Shown here: positions 1 to 8,202 of the stretch, in pieces
Numbering within the stretch: position 1 is the stretch's first letter
Layout of the letters: each line of letters opens with the position of its first letter
NCBI GenBank assembly: GCA_016933155.1
Contig: JAFGBM010000002.1
Location: 1 to 64,000, forward strand
Source: Demequinaceae bacterium
Lineage (GTDB): Bacteria; Actinomycetota; Actinomycetes; Actinomycetales; Demequinaceae
Length of the DNA: 64,000 bases
Reading direction: 5' to 3'
Position numbers and translations under genes: made by a program
The notes under the pieces: model-generated
Database searches by the model: none
Told to the model about the DNA's origin: nothing
Seen by the model: only the letters and a program-made list of their open reading frames with translations

Positions 1-1158
1 CCAGCGGGCCTGGCCGGAACGGACTTCGTGACTGCCACCCGCTTCTACACCTTCGGAGGTGCTTCTGTCGCCGTTCGAGACGGCGCCACCGACACCCTGT
101 CGCTGTTGTTGGGGGACAGTCAAGGCTCAGCACAAGTCATGATGGGAGTCGCCCTCAACCAGGACGGGTCGATGCAAACTGCCTCGACAACTGATCCGGT
201 GACCCGGAACGCCTACCTCCCCTACGGCGCCACCCGAGGAAGCGACCAACTCGACATCGAGCACGGCTGGCTCAACCAAGTCACCGACGAATCGGACACC
301 GGCCTCATCTACCTCAACGCCCGCTACTACGACCCCATCCTCTCCAGATTCCTCAGCCCCGACCCACTCATGAATCCAGGAGACCCTCGCACCCTCGACC
401 CCTACCGCTACGCCGACAACAACCCCATCTTGTTCCAGGACGCATCGGGGTTGTGCTCTGGGCTAGTTGGCACAGCACTCAGCGTTTGCTCACTACATGG
501 CGGATTCGGTTTGAAGTATGCCGAGGAGTATCGCATTGAGCGGGACAGGAAAATGCAGGCAGCCTACCTTGATGCCCGCAATGGGAGGAGCGACCAGGTG
601 GGTAGGGCAAGCCGGTTCACAGCCGATACAATCAATGCGAACCGGAACAGTCTGCCGCAGAAATTGATCGAACTGGGGTCTTTCGATAACGAGGACATTT
701 CTGTCTATGCGCCCAATCGTGGAGTCCCGTTCAATGGGTTGCAGGCCAAAGCTGCGGCGGATATTCCTGCATATCTTGTATATGCGTTCCAGAATCGCTC
801 AGGTGGGCCGTGGGATCTCAAGACTCCGCTCGCAAACGAACTCGACCTTGCAGGGAAGAGCCATTACCTCCAAGACTCTGGGCATCCAGGGGAGTACCTT
901 TTTTATGACACTTTTGGCAACATTGAGTTGGGCTATATGTCAGCCAAGGCAGAAATATCGCTCGACGAAGTGCTCGAGTTGTCTCGTCTGCCTGGAGCAG
1001 GCGATCAATCACCGGCGGATGATCTTGCGACGAAAATGGGTTATGAGCTATTTGTGAGAGTCGAGGGGCGGGAGGTGACCGCAGCCGATATCGATAGTCT
1101 GATTGACGACTACTGGTACCAGCTTCGTGATACTGGAAACGTTCGGAACTATCGATGA
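1..1158 (+). CDS. Rhs-family polymorphic toxin, C-terminal part (5' end outside window)
   Basis: The reading frame is open from base 1, so this is the 3' end of a larger Rhs/YD-repeat gene. The first ~150 codons carry the Rhs-associated core: GLIYLNARYYDP, RFLSPDPL and DPYRYADNNP are its hallmark motifs. After about base 455 the sequence becomes clearly more AT-rich and no longer Rhs-like, as expected for an exchangeable toxin tail. The tail (about 230 residues) has the features WDLK, FGNIELGY and a late acidic DDL...GYELF stretch, which resemble polymorphic toxin type 44 domains. That assignment is from memory of the family and is uncertain. The protein would be exported or surface-displayed and its tail released into competitors. 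The stop codon overlaps the start of the next gene (ATGA), typical of a toxin–immunity pair. Confidence 0.85.
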   Translation, partial: PAGLAGTDFVTATRFYTFGGASVAVRDGATDTLSLLLGDSQGSAQVMMGVALNQDGSMQTASTTDPVTRNAYLPYGATRGSDQLDIEHGWLNQVTDESDTGLIYLNARYYDPILSRFLSPDPLMNPGDPRTLDPYRYADNNPILFQDASGLCSGLVGTALSVCSLHGGFGLKYAEEYRIERDRKMQAAYLDARNGRSDQVGRASRFTADTINANRNSLPQKLIELGSFDNEDISVYAPNRGVPFNGLQAKAAADIPAYLVYAFQNRSGGPWDLKTPLANELDLAGKSHYLQDSGHPGEYLFYDTFGNIELGYMSAKAEISLDEVLELSRLPGAGDQSPADDLATKMGYELFVRVEGREVTAADIDSLIDDYWYQLRDTGNVRNYR

Positions 1159-1640
1159 AGGCCTTCGTTCGGGATAGTGGATTGAGTCTGCTTGCGGGTG
1201 ATGATGTCGCAGCGACTCAAGTTGAGAGACTGGTGCTGGTGCTCTACGGGCTTGTACCTTTTGCGATCCCTGGTTTGATTTGGCCCCTCGCCGTGGCCGT
1301 CATCGGTAGGGTGTTAGGGTTTGAGGGGTCTTCTACTGCAGATCTTGCGGTGTGGGCGATAGCAGGTGCGACGGCAATTCTCGCGGTGATTTCTGTTGCT
1401 ACGCCGTCTCTGCGTGCTTGGCGTCCAGCCGCGGTGCTGATCCGTGGCTCACTTGCGCTATCTCGTGTAACCCTGGCCATTGTGGCCTTCCCCCCTGCGA
1501 CAGTGAGTTTCATTGGTATTGCCATTGCATATTGGCCATCGTCGACGGTCTTCGTTGCATCGGTGACAGCAGGAATCATCGCTTTGGTGCTTGAGTTGAG
1601 GACATCTCGCTCACGGCTGATGCGTCGTGAAGTGTCGTAG
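1155..1640 (+). CDS. Small polytopic membrane protein, candidate immunity to the Rhs tail
   Basis: 161 residues with about four hydrophobic segments (roughly residues 27–50, 63–83, 93–115 and 118–142) and a basic C-terminus (RTSRSRLMRR). I recognise no family. Its ATG overlaps the TGA of the Rhs gene, so the two are translationally coupled. It shares the lower GC of the toxin tail, so both were probably acquired as one unit. By position it is the candidate immunity protein. Membrane immunity proteins usually answer toxins that act at or cross the inner membrane, which does not obviously fit an RNase-like type 44 toxin, so the role stays open. Confidence 0.6.
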   Translation: MKAFVRDSGLSLLAGDDVAATQVERLVLVLYGLVPFAIPGLIWPLAVAVIGRVLGFEGSSTADLAVWAIAGATAILAVISVATPSLRAWRPAAVLIRGSLALSRVTLAIVAFPPATVSFIGIAIAYWPSSTVFVASVTAGIIALVLELRTSRSRLMRREVS

Positions 1641-1686
1641 GTCGGGAGTGTTGGGGGACTGGTGCAGGTTTCGGTGACAGGGTGAG

Positions 1687-1746
1687 TCACGCGGCTCGGC
1701 GAGCCGGTGGGGTCATCATGGTCTCGAATTCGATTGGGGTCAAACG
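1687..1746 (-). pseudogene. IS3-type transposase (OrfB) 3' remnant
   Basis: On the minus strand a short frame reads RLTPIEFETMM and then stops about nine codons later. 'LTP(I/V)EFE' close to the stop is the classic end of IS3-family OrfB proteins. Nothing upstream continues the frame, so only the last ~20 codons remain. Confidence 0.5.
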
Positions 1747-1803
1747 GGCTCTTCGTAATTAGGAGGGTAGGAGTGGTCTGAAGCCGCCGGTTTCGAGTAG
1801 CGA

Positions 1804-1875
1804 TCAGGCGATGTAGTTGGTGAGGCTGCGGAAGCCGAAGGGTCTGCCGCAGGGATAGGTGACAACTTGACCTGC
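1804..1875 (-). pseudogene. Transposase C-terminal remnant (ISL3-like ending)
   Basis: The minus strand encodes a short open stretch ending GRPFGFRSLTNYIA-stop. A 'GFR..(T/E)NY' motif just before the stop is typical of ISL3-type transposases. Only about 23 codons survive. Together with the IS3 tail about 60 bases away it marks this 247-base gap as a graveyard of mobile elements next to the Rhs locus. Confidence 0.4.
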
Positions 1876-1887
1876 TCAATAGGTTGA

Positions 1888-3306
1888 TTACCTTTCGGGG
1901 GAGTCAACGGCGATCATGAGGTCCTGCGGGGTCTCGCCGTTGAATTCCGTCACCGCCAACACGTATAGCCCGGCCGGGAGGATCGTGTCGAGGCGGGGGT
2001 CGTAGTCCTCGAAGACGGTTGCCCACAGGTCGTCGTCGACCCAGGCGAACCGGAACGGTGTTCCGTCGGCCGTGAAGCCGATGACCTCGAGGGTCAGGTC
2101 CTGCCCCGCAAACGAGACGGCCTTCAGCATCAGCCGCTCCGTCTCGGGGACTGTGAGGCAGGCGATCGGCTCGTTCGTGGTGAACACCACCGAGTCGTCG
2201 ATCCCGACCGTCGGGATGTCCCCAGAGGCGCAGTCCACCTCCCTCAGGTCCGTGTGCTCCACCGAGACTTCGCCCATCCGGAAGAACTCGGGATCGGTCG
2301 CGGCATACAGGGCGTAGGCCCCGACCCCGGTATCCGTCAAATCGTCCACCTCGACGAGGTAGGTGCCGACTCCGAGGTCGAGGGACATCTCCGGGTCGAG
2401 CCCGAAGGTGTCGTCGATGGAGCGGACGAATACAGGCCTCCCGGTGTCGTCGAAAGCGTGTACCGCGAGGTTGAGGTCCGCCGGGTTGCCCTCCCCGGTC
2501 TCCGCCCCGACCTTGACGAAGGCGGCCCCGTCGAGCCGGAGGCAGGCAAAAATGACGGTGCCGTCGGAGGCAAGTTCGGCCACGCCGCCCGACAGCACCA
2601 TCAGTGGAGCCCCCGGGCTTCCGCACTCGTCGAGCCCGGGCAGGGCGGGGTCGGGGTCGCCCCAGGGGTCGTCCGGGTCGCTCACCTCGGTGGTCAGGAC
2701 AAAAGACCCCGGGGCCGAGCCGCCCTCGCCCGTGACCGTGACCATGTAGGCGCCGGGAAGGAAGAGGGCCGCCACCTCGGGGTCGACGCCCTCGGCGCCC
2801 CGTCCGGCCGCCCAGAACACCCCGTCAGCCCGCTCGACCTCGATATCGAGCACCTCACCCCCGGACGAGACCGCGTCGATGACCACGACCGACTCCTCGA
2901 CGACGGTGAAGCACGAGACTTGGGGGGCATCCTCCACCTGGGTGCCGAGCGCCATCTCGGTGCCGACGCCCGCGCAGGTCAGGGGGGCGACGACGGGGGA
3001 GGGGGTCGGCGAGGATCCCCCCGTCCCCTCCACCGCGGCGAAGACGAACAGGCCCACCGCACCGGTGATGACGAGGGAGGCCGCCGTGGCGGCGAGGACG
3101 ATGCCCCGCATGTGGGTGCCCGCCTGAGGGCTCCGGCCCACTCCTGACTCTTGGGACGGCTCGAAGGCGGAATCCGTCCAAGCGGAATGGGGAGCCGCGA
3201 CCCGCCGATCCGTCACCTGCGCCCCGCACTCGGCGCAGACGGTCGAACCCGAGAGGACGGGGTGGCCGTTCTCGCAGGCAAACCAATCTCCCTTGGCGGT
3301 GCCCAT
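1888..3306 (-). CDS. Zinc-ribbon, single-pass membrane protein with large extracellular region
   Basis: 472 residues. The N-terminus has a zinc-ribbon pattern (C11, H15, C24, C27: CENGH...CAEC). A linker and one strong transmembrane helix at about residues 69–92 follow. The remaining ~380 residues are acidic, Gly/Val-rich and built from repeated beta-rich units, each starting near a Cys (LTCAGV, DECGSPG, VDCASGD). The units resemble the PPC-type beta-sandwiches found in secreted actinobacterial proteins ('GTYLVEV', 'AGLYVLAV', 'GAYMVTV'). The cytoplasmic zinc ribbon and outer sensory or binding repeats suggest a signalling or envelope-binding role, but no function is known. It is monocistronic and divergent from the gene downstream on the plus strand. 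Confidence 0.75.
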   Translation of the reverse strand: MGTAKGDWFACENGHPVLSGSTVCAECGAQVTDRRVAAPHSAWTDSAFEPSQESGVGRSPQAGTHMRGIVLAATAASLVITGAVGLFVFAAVEGTGGSSPTPSPVVAPLTCAGVGTEMALGTQVEDAPQVSCFTVVEESVVVIDAVSSGGEVLDIEVERADGVFWAAGRGAEGVDPEVAALFLPGAYMVTVTGEGGSAPGSFVLTTEVSDPDDPWGDPDPALPGLDECGSPGAPLMVLSGGVAELASDGTVIFACLRLDGAAFVKVGAETGEGNPADLNLAVHAFDDTGRPVFVRSIDDTFGLDPEMSLDLGVGTYLVEVDDLTDTGVGAYALYAATDPEFFRMGEVSVEHTDLREVDCASGDIPTVGIDDSVVFTTNEPIACLTVPETERLMLKAVSFAGQDLTLEVIGFTADGTPFRFAWVDDDLWATVFEDYDPRLDTILPAGLYVLAVTEFNGETPQDLMIAVDSPER

Positions 3307-3422
3307 AGGGCGACTCTATATCGACGAGGCTTTCCCCATAACTCAAACCCAACCTTTCTCGGGTTGCGAGCGTTGAGAAGGTGGAGGACCATCGAGGTAA
3401 GGATGAACCGGGGAGGGTTCAC

Positions 3423-3644
3423 GTGACTGCACTGACGCAGATGCTGGGGGCAGCGGTAGCGATATCGCTTGCCGTGATCGTGGTGGGGGTGTGCGCGCAA
3501 GGCCGACTCAAGCATTGGATCCTCGTCGCGCTCGGGGCCGTGCCCCGGACGAGCCTACCCACCCCCTTCGGCGAGATCCCCCGGTCCGAACGCGACTGGA
3601 CGATGCTCGCGCCCCTCAAGGGAATGGACGCCCGGAAGCGCTGA
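3423..3644 (+). CDS. Small hypothetical membrane protein
   Basis: 73 residues if translation begins at the GTG at 3423, which is preceded by a good GGGAGG ribosome-binding site. One hydrophobic helix lies near the N-terminus (about residues 7–24: GAAVAISLAVIVVGVC). A short basic stretch and a polar tail ending KGMDARKR follow. An in-frame upstream ATG at 3381 lacks an obvious ribosome-binding site. It lies 30 bases before ftsY and may be co-transcribed. No family recognised. Confidence 0.4.
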   Translation: MTALTQMLGAAVAISLAVIVVGVCAQGRLKHWILVALGAVPRTSLPTPFGEIPRSERDWTMLAPLKGMDARKR

Positions 3645-3674
3645 ATTCTCGCCCGTGGATGCGAGACTAGGCGG

Positions 3675-4598
3675 GTGAGCCCACGATCGTCATCCTCCCG
3701 CGGCTCCCGGTTGCGCGACAGGCTGGGCGGCGTTCTGGGCCGACGCCTCCTCTCCGTCTTCGCGGGGCCGGACGTCGACTGGGACGAGATCGAGGAAACC
3801 CTCCTGGCGGCGGACATCGGGACGGACGCGACCGACGACATCCTCGCAGGGCTAAGAACCGCCCTGAAGACGCTCACGAAAGCCGACATCGAGGCCGACC
3901 CCCTCGCCGCGCTTCGCGATCAACTCCTGACCGTCCTCGACCCCGACATCGACCGCTCCCTCGCCATCGGGGAGCCGGGAGACGGGCAGGCGGCCACGGT
4001 CGTCCTTGTCGGCGTCAACGGCGTGGGCAAGACGACGACGCTGGGGAAGCTGGCCAACCTCCTGGTCGAGGACGGGTATTCAGCCCTCATCGGCGCGGCC
4101 GACACGTTCCGGGCGGCCGCGGCCGACCAGGTCGCCACGTGGGGGTCGCGTATCGGCGTCGAGGTGGTGCGCGCCGACCGCGACGGGGCCGACCCCGCCG
4201 CCGTCGCCTTCGAGGCCGCCGAACGCGCACGGGAGACCCCCGTCGACGTCCTCCTCATCGACACGGCCGGGCGGCTCCAGAACAAGCGAGACCTCATGGA
4301 CGAGCTCGGGAAGATCCTCCGGGTCCTCAGGCGTCGGGCGCCCGTCGCCGAGGTCCTCCTCGTCCTCGACGCGACGACGGGGCAGAACGGCCTCGCCCAG
4401 GCCCGCGTCTTCGCCGAGGCCGCCGCCGTGACGGGCATCGTCCTCGCCAAACTCGACGGCTCGGCCAAGGGGGGCATCGTCGTCCAGGTCCAACGCGAGC
4501 TCGGTGTCCCGGTCAAGTACGTCGGGATGGGGGAGCGGGTCGACGACCTGGCCCCCTTCGACCCCGAGGCCTTCGTCGACGGACTCCTCGGCCCCTAG
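3675..4598 (+). CDS. ftsY: Signal recognition particle receptor FtsY
   Basis: 307-residue SRP GTPase that docks ribosome–Ffh complexes at the membrane for co-translational insertion. The N domain is followed by G1 GVNGVGKT (residues 113–120), then DTADTF-like and DTAGR motifs and the late AKLDGSAKGG specificity loop. It ends in the family-typical FVDGLL. The long acidic A domain of many FtsY proteins is absent; there is only a short Ser/Arg-rich leader before the N domain. In many Actinobacteria ftsY follows smc, but here accessory DNA lies upstream. GTG start chosen because it gives the compact N domain. Confidence 0.95.
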   Translation: MSPRSSSSRGSRLRDRLGGVLGRRLLSVFAGPDVDWDEIEETLLAADIGTDATDDILAGLRTALKTLTKADIEADPLAALRDQLLTVLDPDIDRSLAIGEPGDGQAATVVLVGVNGVGKTTTLGKLANLLVEDGYSALIGAADTFRAAAADQVATWGSRIGVEVVRADRDGADPAAVAFEAAERARETPVDVLLIDTAGRLQNKRDLMDELGKILRVLRRRAPVAEVLLVLDATTGQNGLAQARVFAEAAAVTGIVLAKLDGSAKGGIVVQVQRELGVPVKYVGMGERVDDLAPFDPEAFVDGLLGP

Positions 4599-4613
4599 TC
4601 CTTCCCGCGAAGG

Positions 4614-4651
4614 TTTACACCCCGGAAACACGGCGGTGCTTCGGAGGAAAC
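4614..4651 (+). promoter_or_regulatory. GlnR-type nitrogen-control box upstream of amt
   Basis: The four half-sites TTTAC, GAAAC, GTGCT and GAAAC begin at 4614, 4625, 4636 and 4647. Each is separated from the next by exactly six bases. This matches the Streptomyces GlnR consensus gTnAC-n6-GaAAC repeated twice with 22-bp phasing, apart from small changes in the two T-rich half-sites. It ends 56 bases before the amt start. It predicts activation of amt–glnK(–glnD) under nitrogen limitation by a GlnR-like OmpR-family regulator encoded elsewhere. Confidence 0.82.
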
Positions 4652-4707
4652 CTCCCTGAGAGACGCTTGGCCTACCAGTTCCCTATATGAAAAGGAGAGG
4701 CCAAGCA

Positions 4708-5994
4708 ATGGAGTTCTCGCTCGATACAGGAAACACCGCCTGGATGATCGTGGCGACAGGACTCGTCCTACTCATGACCCCCGCTCTCGCGTTCTTCTAC
4801 GGCGGCATGGTCCGCAAGAAGTCCGTCCTGAACATGATGATGATGTCCTTCGTTAGCATCGGCACCGTCGCCGTCATCTGGGTTGTCTATGGCTATGGGT
4901 TGACGTTCGGATCGGGGGAGAACTCCTACTGGGGCAACCCCAGCGGTCTGATCGGCCTCAACGGAGTGGAGGACAGTGCCAGCCTCGCGGCCGGCTCCGG
5001 TGTTCCCTTCCTCGTCATGGCGGCCTTCCAGGCCACCTTCGCCATCATCACCGTCGCGCTCATCTCGGGCGCCATCGCCGACCGCACCCGGTTCGCCGCC
5101 TGGGTGGTCTTCACGGTCGTCTGGGTCACCTTGGTCTACTCTCCGATCGCCCACGCCGTCTGGGGTGGCGGGATCCTGGGGTGGGACAACAACCTCACGG
5201 CGACCTCGCCCATCGACTTCGCCGGTGGCACGGTCGTCCACATCAACGCGGGAGCCGCGGCCTTCGCCCTCATCCTCGTCCTCGGCAAGAGGAAGGGATT
5301 CGGCAAGGAGCCGATGCGGCCCCACAACCTGCCCTTCGTCATGCTGGGCGCCGCCCTCCTGTGGTTCGGGTGGTTCGGATTCAACGCGGGGTCGGAGTTC
5401 GCTGCCGACTCCACGGCAGGTCGGGCCTTCCTCAACACCATGGTCGCCCCGGCGCTAGCCCTCCTGGGCTGGATCCTGGTCGAGCGGATTCGGGACGGCA
5501 AGCCGACGTCGCTCGGAGCGGCCTCCGGAATCGTCGCGGGACTCGTGGCGATCACCCCGGCGGCGGCCTCGGTCGACACCTGGGGTGCCCTCGCCATCGG
5601 CTTCGTCGCCGGGGCTCTGTGCGCCCTCGCCGTCGGACTCAAGTACCGGTTCGGCTACGACGACTCGCTCGACGTGGTCGGCGTCCACTTCGTCGGCGGA
5701 TGGGTGGGGACCCTGCTCATCGGGTTCTTCGCCAACCTCGACGAGGGCACGACCTGGGCCGGGGCCGGCGAGACGCTCGCACCCCAGAACGGGCTCTTCT
5801 ACGGCGGAGGCCTGACGCAGTTGGGGACGCAGGGAATCGTGGCGCTCGTCGCGACGGTTGCCTCGTTCGTCATCACGCTGATGATCGCCCTGGCGATCAA
5901 GCACACCATCCGCTTCCGGGTCACGGAAGAGGTAGAGATCACCGGCATCGATCTCGCCGAACACGGCGAGACGGCCTACGAGGAGGCTAAGTAG
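4708..5994 (+). CDS. amt: Ammonium transporter Amt
   Basis: 428-residue ammonium channel/transporter with about 11 transmembrane helices. Typical family landmarks are NTAWMIVATGLVLLMTPALA at the N-terminus, FYGGMVRKKSVL, the first pore histidine in GTVVHINAG and the second in VGVHFVGGWVG. The ATG at 4708 is chosen over the in-frame ATG at 4687 because AAAGGAGAGG sits at 4691–4700, ideal spacing for 4708. It lies two bases before glnK, the usual pairing in which PII plugs the channel when ammonium is plentiful. The GlnR-type box upstream indicates nitrogen control. Confidence 0.95.
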   Translation: MEFSLDTGNTAWMIVATGLVLLMTPALAFFYGGMVRKKSVLNMMMMSFVSIGTVAVIWVVYGYGLTFGSGENSYWGNPSGLIGLNGVEDSASLAAGSGVPFLVMAAFQATFAIITVALISGAIADRTRFAAWVVFTVVWVTLVYSPIAHAVWGGGILGWDNNLTATSPIDFAGGTVVHINAGAAAFALILVLGKRKGFGKEPMRPHNLPFVMLGAALLWFGWFGFNAGSEFAADSTAGRAFLNTMVAPALALLGWILVERIRDGKPTSLGAASGIVAGLVAITPAAASVDTWGALAIGFVAGALCALAVGLKYRFGYDDSLDVVGVHFVGGWVGTLLIGFFANLDEGTTWAGAGETLAPQNGLFYGGGLTQLGTQGIVALVATVASFVITLMIALAIKHTIRFRVTEEVEITGIDLAEHGETAYEEAK

Positions 5995-5996
5995 CC

Positions 5997-6335
5997 ATGA
6001 GACTCATCACAGCAATCATTCAGCCCCACCGCATGGAGCAGGTCCGGGCCGCCCTCGAAGGAGTCGGGGTCACGGGCATGACGATTTCGGAGGCGTCCGG
6101 GTACGGCCGCCAGAAGGGCCACTCCGAGGTCTACCGTGGTGCCGAGTACACGACCGACCTTGTTCCCAAGCTCCGCGTCGAGGTTCTTCTCGACGACGCC
6201 GATGTGGAGGGCACCATCGACGCCCTCGTGGCGTCCGCCCAGACGGGCGAGATCGGAGACGGCAAGATCTGGTCGTGCAAGGTCGAGAACGTCGTCCGTG
6301 TCCGCACGGGCGAACGAGGCAAGGACGCGATCTAG
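5997..6335 (+). CDS. glnK: PII nitrogen regulatory protein (GlnK/GlnB)
   Basis: 112-residue PII protein that reports nitrogen and energy status by binding 2-oxoglutarate and ATP/ADP. The T-loop tyrosine Y51 (RGAEYTTD) is present, so covalent modification by the adjacent GlnD homologue is possible. The C-terminal VRTGERGKDAI is the standard nucleotide-binding end. It starts two bases after amt stops and ends four bases before glnD. The glnK name is chosen because of the link to amt; glnB would be equally correct by sequence. Confidence 0.95.
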   Translation: MRLITAIIQPHRMEQVRAALEGVGVTGMTISEASGYGRQKGHSEVYRGAEYTTDLVPKLRVEVLLDDADVEGTIDALVASAQTGEIGDGKIWSCKVENVVRVRTGERGKDAI

Positions 6336-6339
6336 CACC

Positions 6340-8124
6340 ATGTCCCCTACCACCGGTTCTCACCGATCCCGGTCCGCCGAGGTCCCCCACCCGCAAGGGG
6401 TGGGGGGCCTCGGCCAGGAACGACTTGCCCTTGCAGAAGAGTTGACCGCGCGGGGAGTCGCGGGGGCCGACAGGCGAGCGGCCATGAGCGAACTCGTATT
6501 GAAGCGACTCGAGGAACACTGGACGAGCGTGGGCGGGCCCGAATCGGGGGCGGCCCTCGGGGCCGTCGGGAGCCTCGCCAGGCTCACCATCGGACCCGCA
6601 AGCGACCTCGACCTCGTCATCATCCACGACGGCGAAACCCTCTCGGACGACGAGATCGCGGCCCTCGCCCAGAAGCTTTGGTACCCCATCTGGGATGCCA
6701 AGATCCCCCTCGACCATTCGGTCCGCTCCCTCGCCCAGTGCAGGGACGTCGCCTCTCGCGATCCCATCGCGGCCTCCGGTCTCCTCGACCTTCGACACGT
6801 CGCCGGGGACGCCGCACTCATCGAGAAGGCGCGGACCGCGATCCTCGCGGACTGGAGGGTCACAGCCAGGAAGCACCTGCCGGAACTGCTCGCCGGTGCC
6901 CGCACCCGAGCCGAACGGTTCGGGGAACTGGCGTACCTCATCGAGCCGAACCTCAAGGAGTCGAGGGGCGGCATCCGGGACTACACGAACCTGGCCGCCC
7001 TGACCGCGACCTGGCTGGCCGACCGGCCCCACGGCGCCGTCGATGAGGCAGCCGAACACCTCAAGGACGTCCGGGACGCCCTCCAGGTCGTCACCGGTGG
7101 CCCCCAGGTCGTCCTCGGTCGCCACGTGGCCGAAAAGGTCGCCGCCCGGATGGGATACCGCTCACCCGACGACCTGCTCTCCTCCCTCGCAGACACCGGG
7201 CGGCGCATCGCCTACGCCCTGGACGTCACCGAGCGGAAGGCCAGCCGTGTGCTCGCGGGACCCGAGCGGGGCCACCGAATCTTCCTGGCCCGACACCGCC
7301 GTGTCCCCCCGACCCATACCGCCGTCGCCCCCGGGCTCATCGAGATCGGACCCGACCTCGCCCTCGCCTCCGACGCCCGACCCGAGGACGACGCCCTGCT
7401 GCCCCTCCGCGTCGGCGCCTATGCCGCGAAGACGGGCCTCAACCCGACGCCCCGCCTCCTCGAGGCCCTCCCCAAGACCCCGGGCCTTCCCGATCCCTGG
7501 CCGGCTGAGGCCCTCGAACTGTTCCTCAACCTGCTCCGATCCTCGGACCGGCTCTTCGAGGCATGGGAGGCCCTCGACCTCAACGGGGTCATCGTCCGAT
7601 GGATCCCCGAATGGGAGGGGATCCGGAACCGCCCCCAACGCAGCCCCGTGCACATCTTCACGGTCGATCGCCACTCGATCGAAACCGTGATCCAGGCGGG
7701 ACCCCTCGCCTCCACGGTAGAGAATCCGGACCTTCTTCTTCTCGCCGCCCTGTTCCACGACATCGGCAAGCGTCCGGGGGCCGGAGACCACTCGGAGGCC
7801 GGCGCCGCCCTCATCCCAACCATCGCCGCCAGGATGGGCCTCGCCCCCTCCTTCGCCGAGGACCTCGAGACCCTCGTCCGGCACCACCTCCTCCTCGCCG
7901 AACTCGCCTCCTCCCAGGATCCGGCAGCGCCCGAGACCGTCGCGGCACTCCTCGAACCGCTCGAGTACCGCCCCGCCCTCTTCGACACCCTCCGAGCCCT
8001 CACGGAGGCCGATGCCATCGCGGCCGGTCCGAAGACGTGGAAGCCGTGGAGGCAGGCACTGATCGACACCCTGACCCGGTCGGCACGGGCCAGGCTCGCC
8101 TCCCGGAACCCCGCCAGTAGGTAG
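6340..8124 (+). CDS. glnD: GlnD-type PII nucleotidyltransferase lacking ACT domains
   Basis: 594 residues from the ATG at 6340, four bases after glnK. The nucleotidyltransferase core is near residues 77–96: GSLAR...PASDLDLVII with D89 and D91. An NTase-associated helical region (PNLKESRGGIRDYTNLAA) follows, then an HD domain with HD at about residue 473 (LFHDIGKRPG). In Actinobacteria GlnD modifies PII at the T-loop Tyr (adenylylation) and the HD domain reverses it. The protein ends soon after the LTEADAIAAGPKTWKPWR segment, where other GlnD proteins continue into two glutamine-sensing ACT domains. Those are absent, and no frameshifted remainder fits in the 78 bases before ffh. Confidence 0.85.
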   Translation: MSPTTGSHRSRSAEVPHPQGVGGLGQERLALAEELTARGVAGADRRAAMSELVLKRLEEHWTSVGGPESGAALGAVGSLARLTIGPASDLDLVIIHDGETLSDDEIAALAQKLWYPIWDAKIPLDHSVRSLAQCRDVASRDPIAASGLLDLRHVAGDAALIEKARTAILADWRVTARKHLPELLAGARTRAERFGELAYLIEPNLKESRGGIRDYTNLAALTATWLADRPHGAVDEAAEHLKDVRDALQVVTGGPQVVLGRHVAEKVAARMGYRSPDDLLSSLADTGRRIAYALDVTERKASRVLAGPERGHRIFLARHRRVPPTHTAVAPGLIEIGPDLALASDARPEDDALLPLRVGAYAAKTGLNPTPRLLEALPKTPGLPDPWPAEALELFLNLLRSSDRLFEAWEALDLNGVIVRWIPEWEGIRNRPQRSPVHIFTVDRHSIETVIQAGPLASTVENPDLLLLAALFHDIGKRPGAGDHSEAGAALIPTIAARMGLAPSFAEDLETLVRHHLLLAELASSQDPAAPETVAALLEPLEYRPALFDTLRALTEADAIAAGPKTWKPWRQALIDTLTRSARARLASRNPASR

Positions 8125-8202
8125 GCTGGGCGCAAGTCTGGTCGGCGCCCGCTCCTCGGGTGCCGGGCAGGCCGACCTAGGCGCCGAACCGAAAGGACGG
8201 GT

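Noticed and set aside
3381-3422. Longer start for the small membrane protein before ftsY
   Set aside because: The ATG at 3381 has no ribosome-binding site and adds a charged 14-residue leader before the hydrophobic helix; the GTG at 3423 has a strong site.
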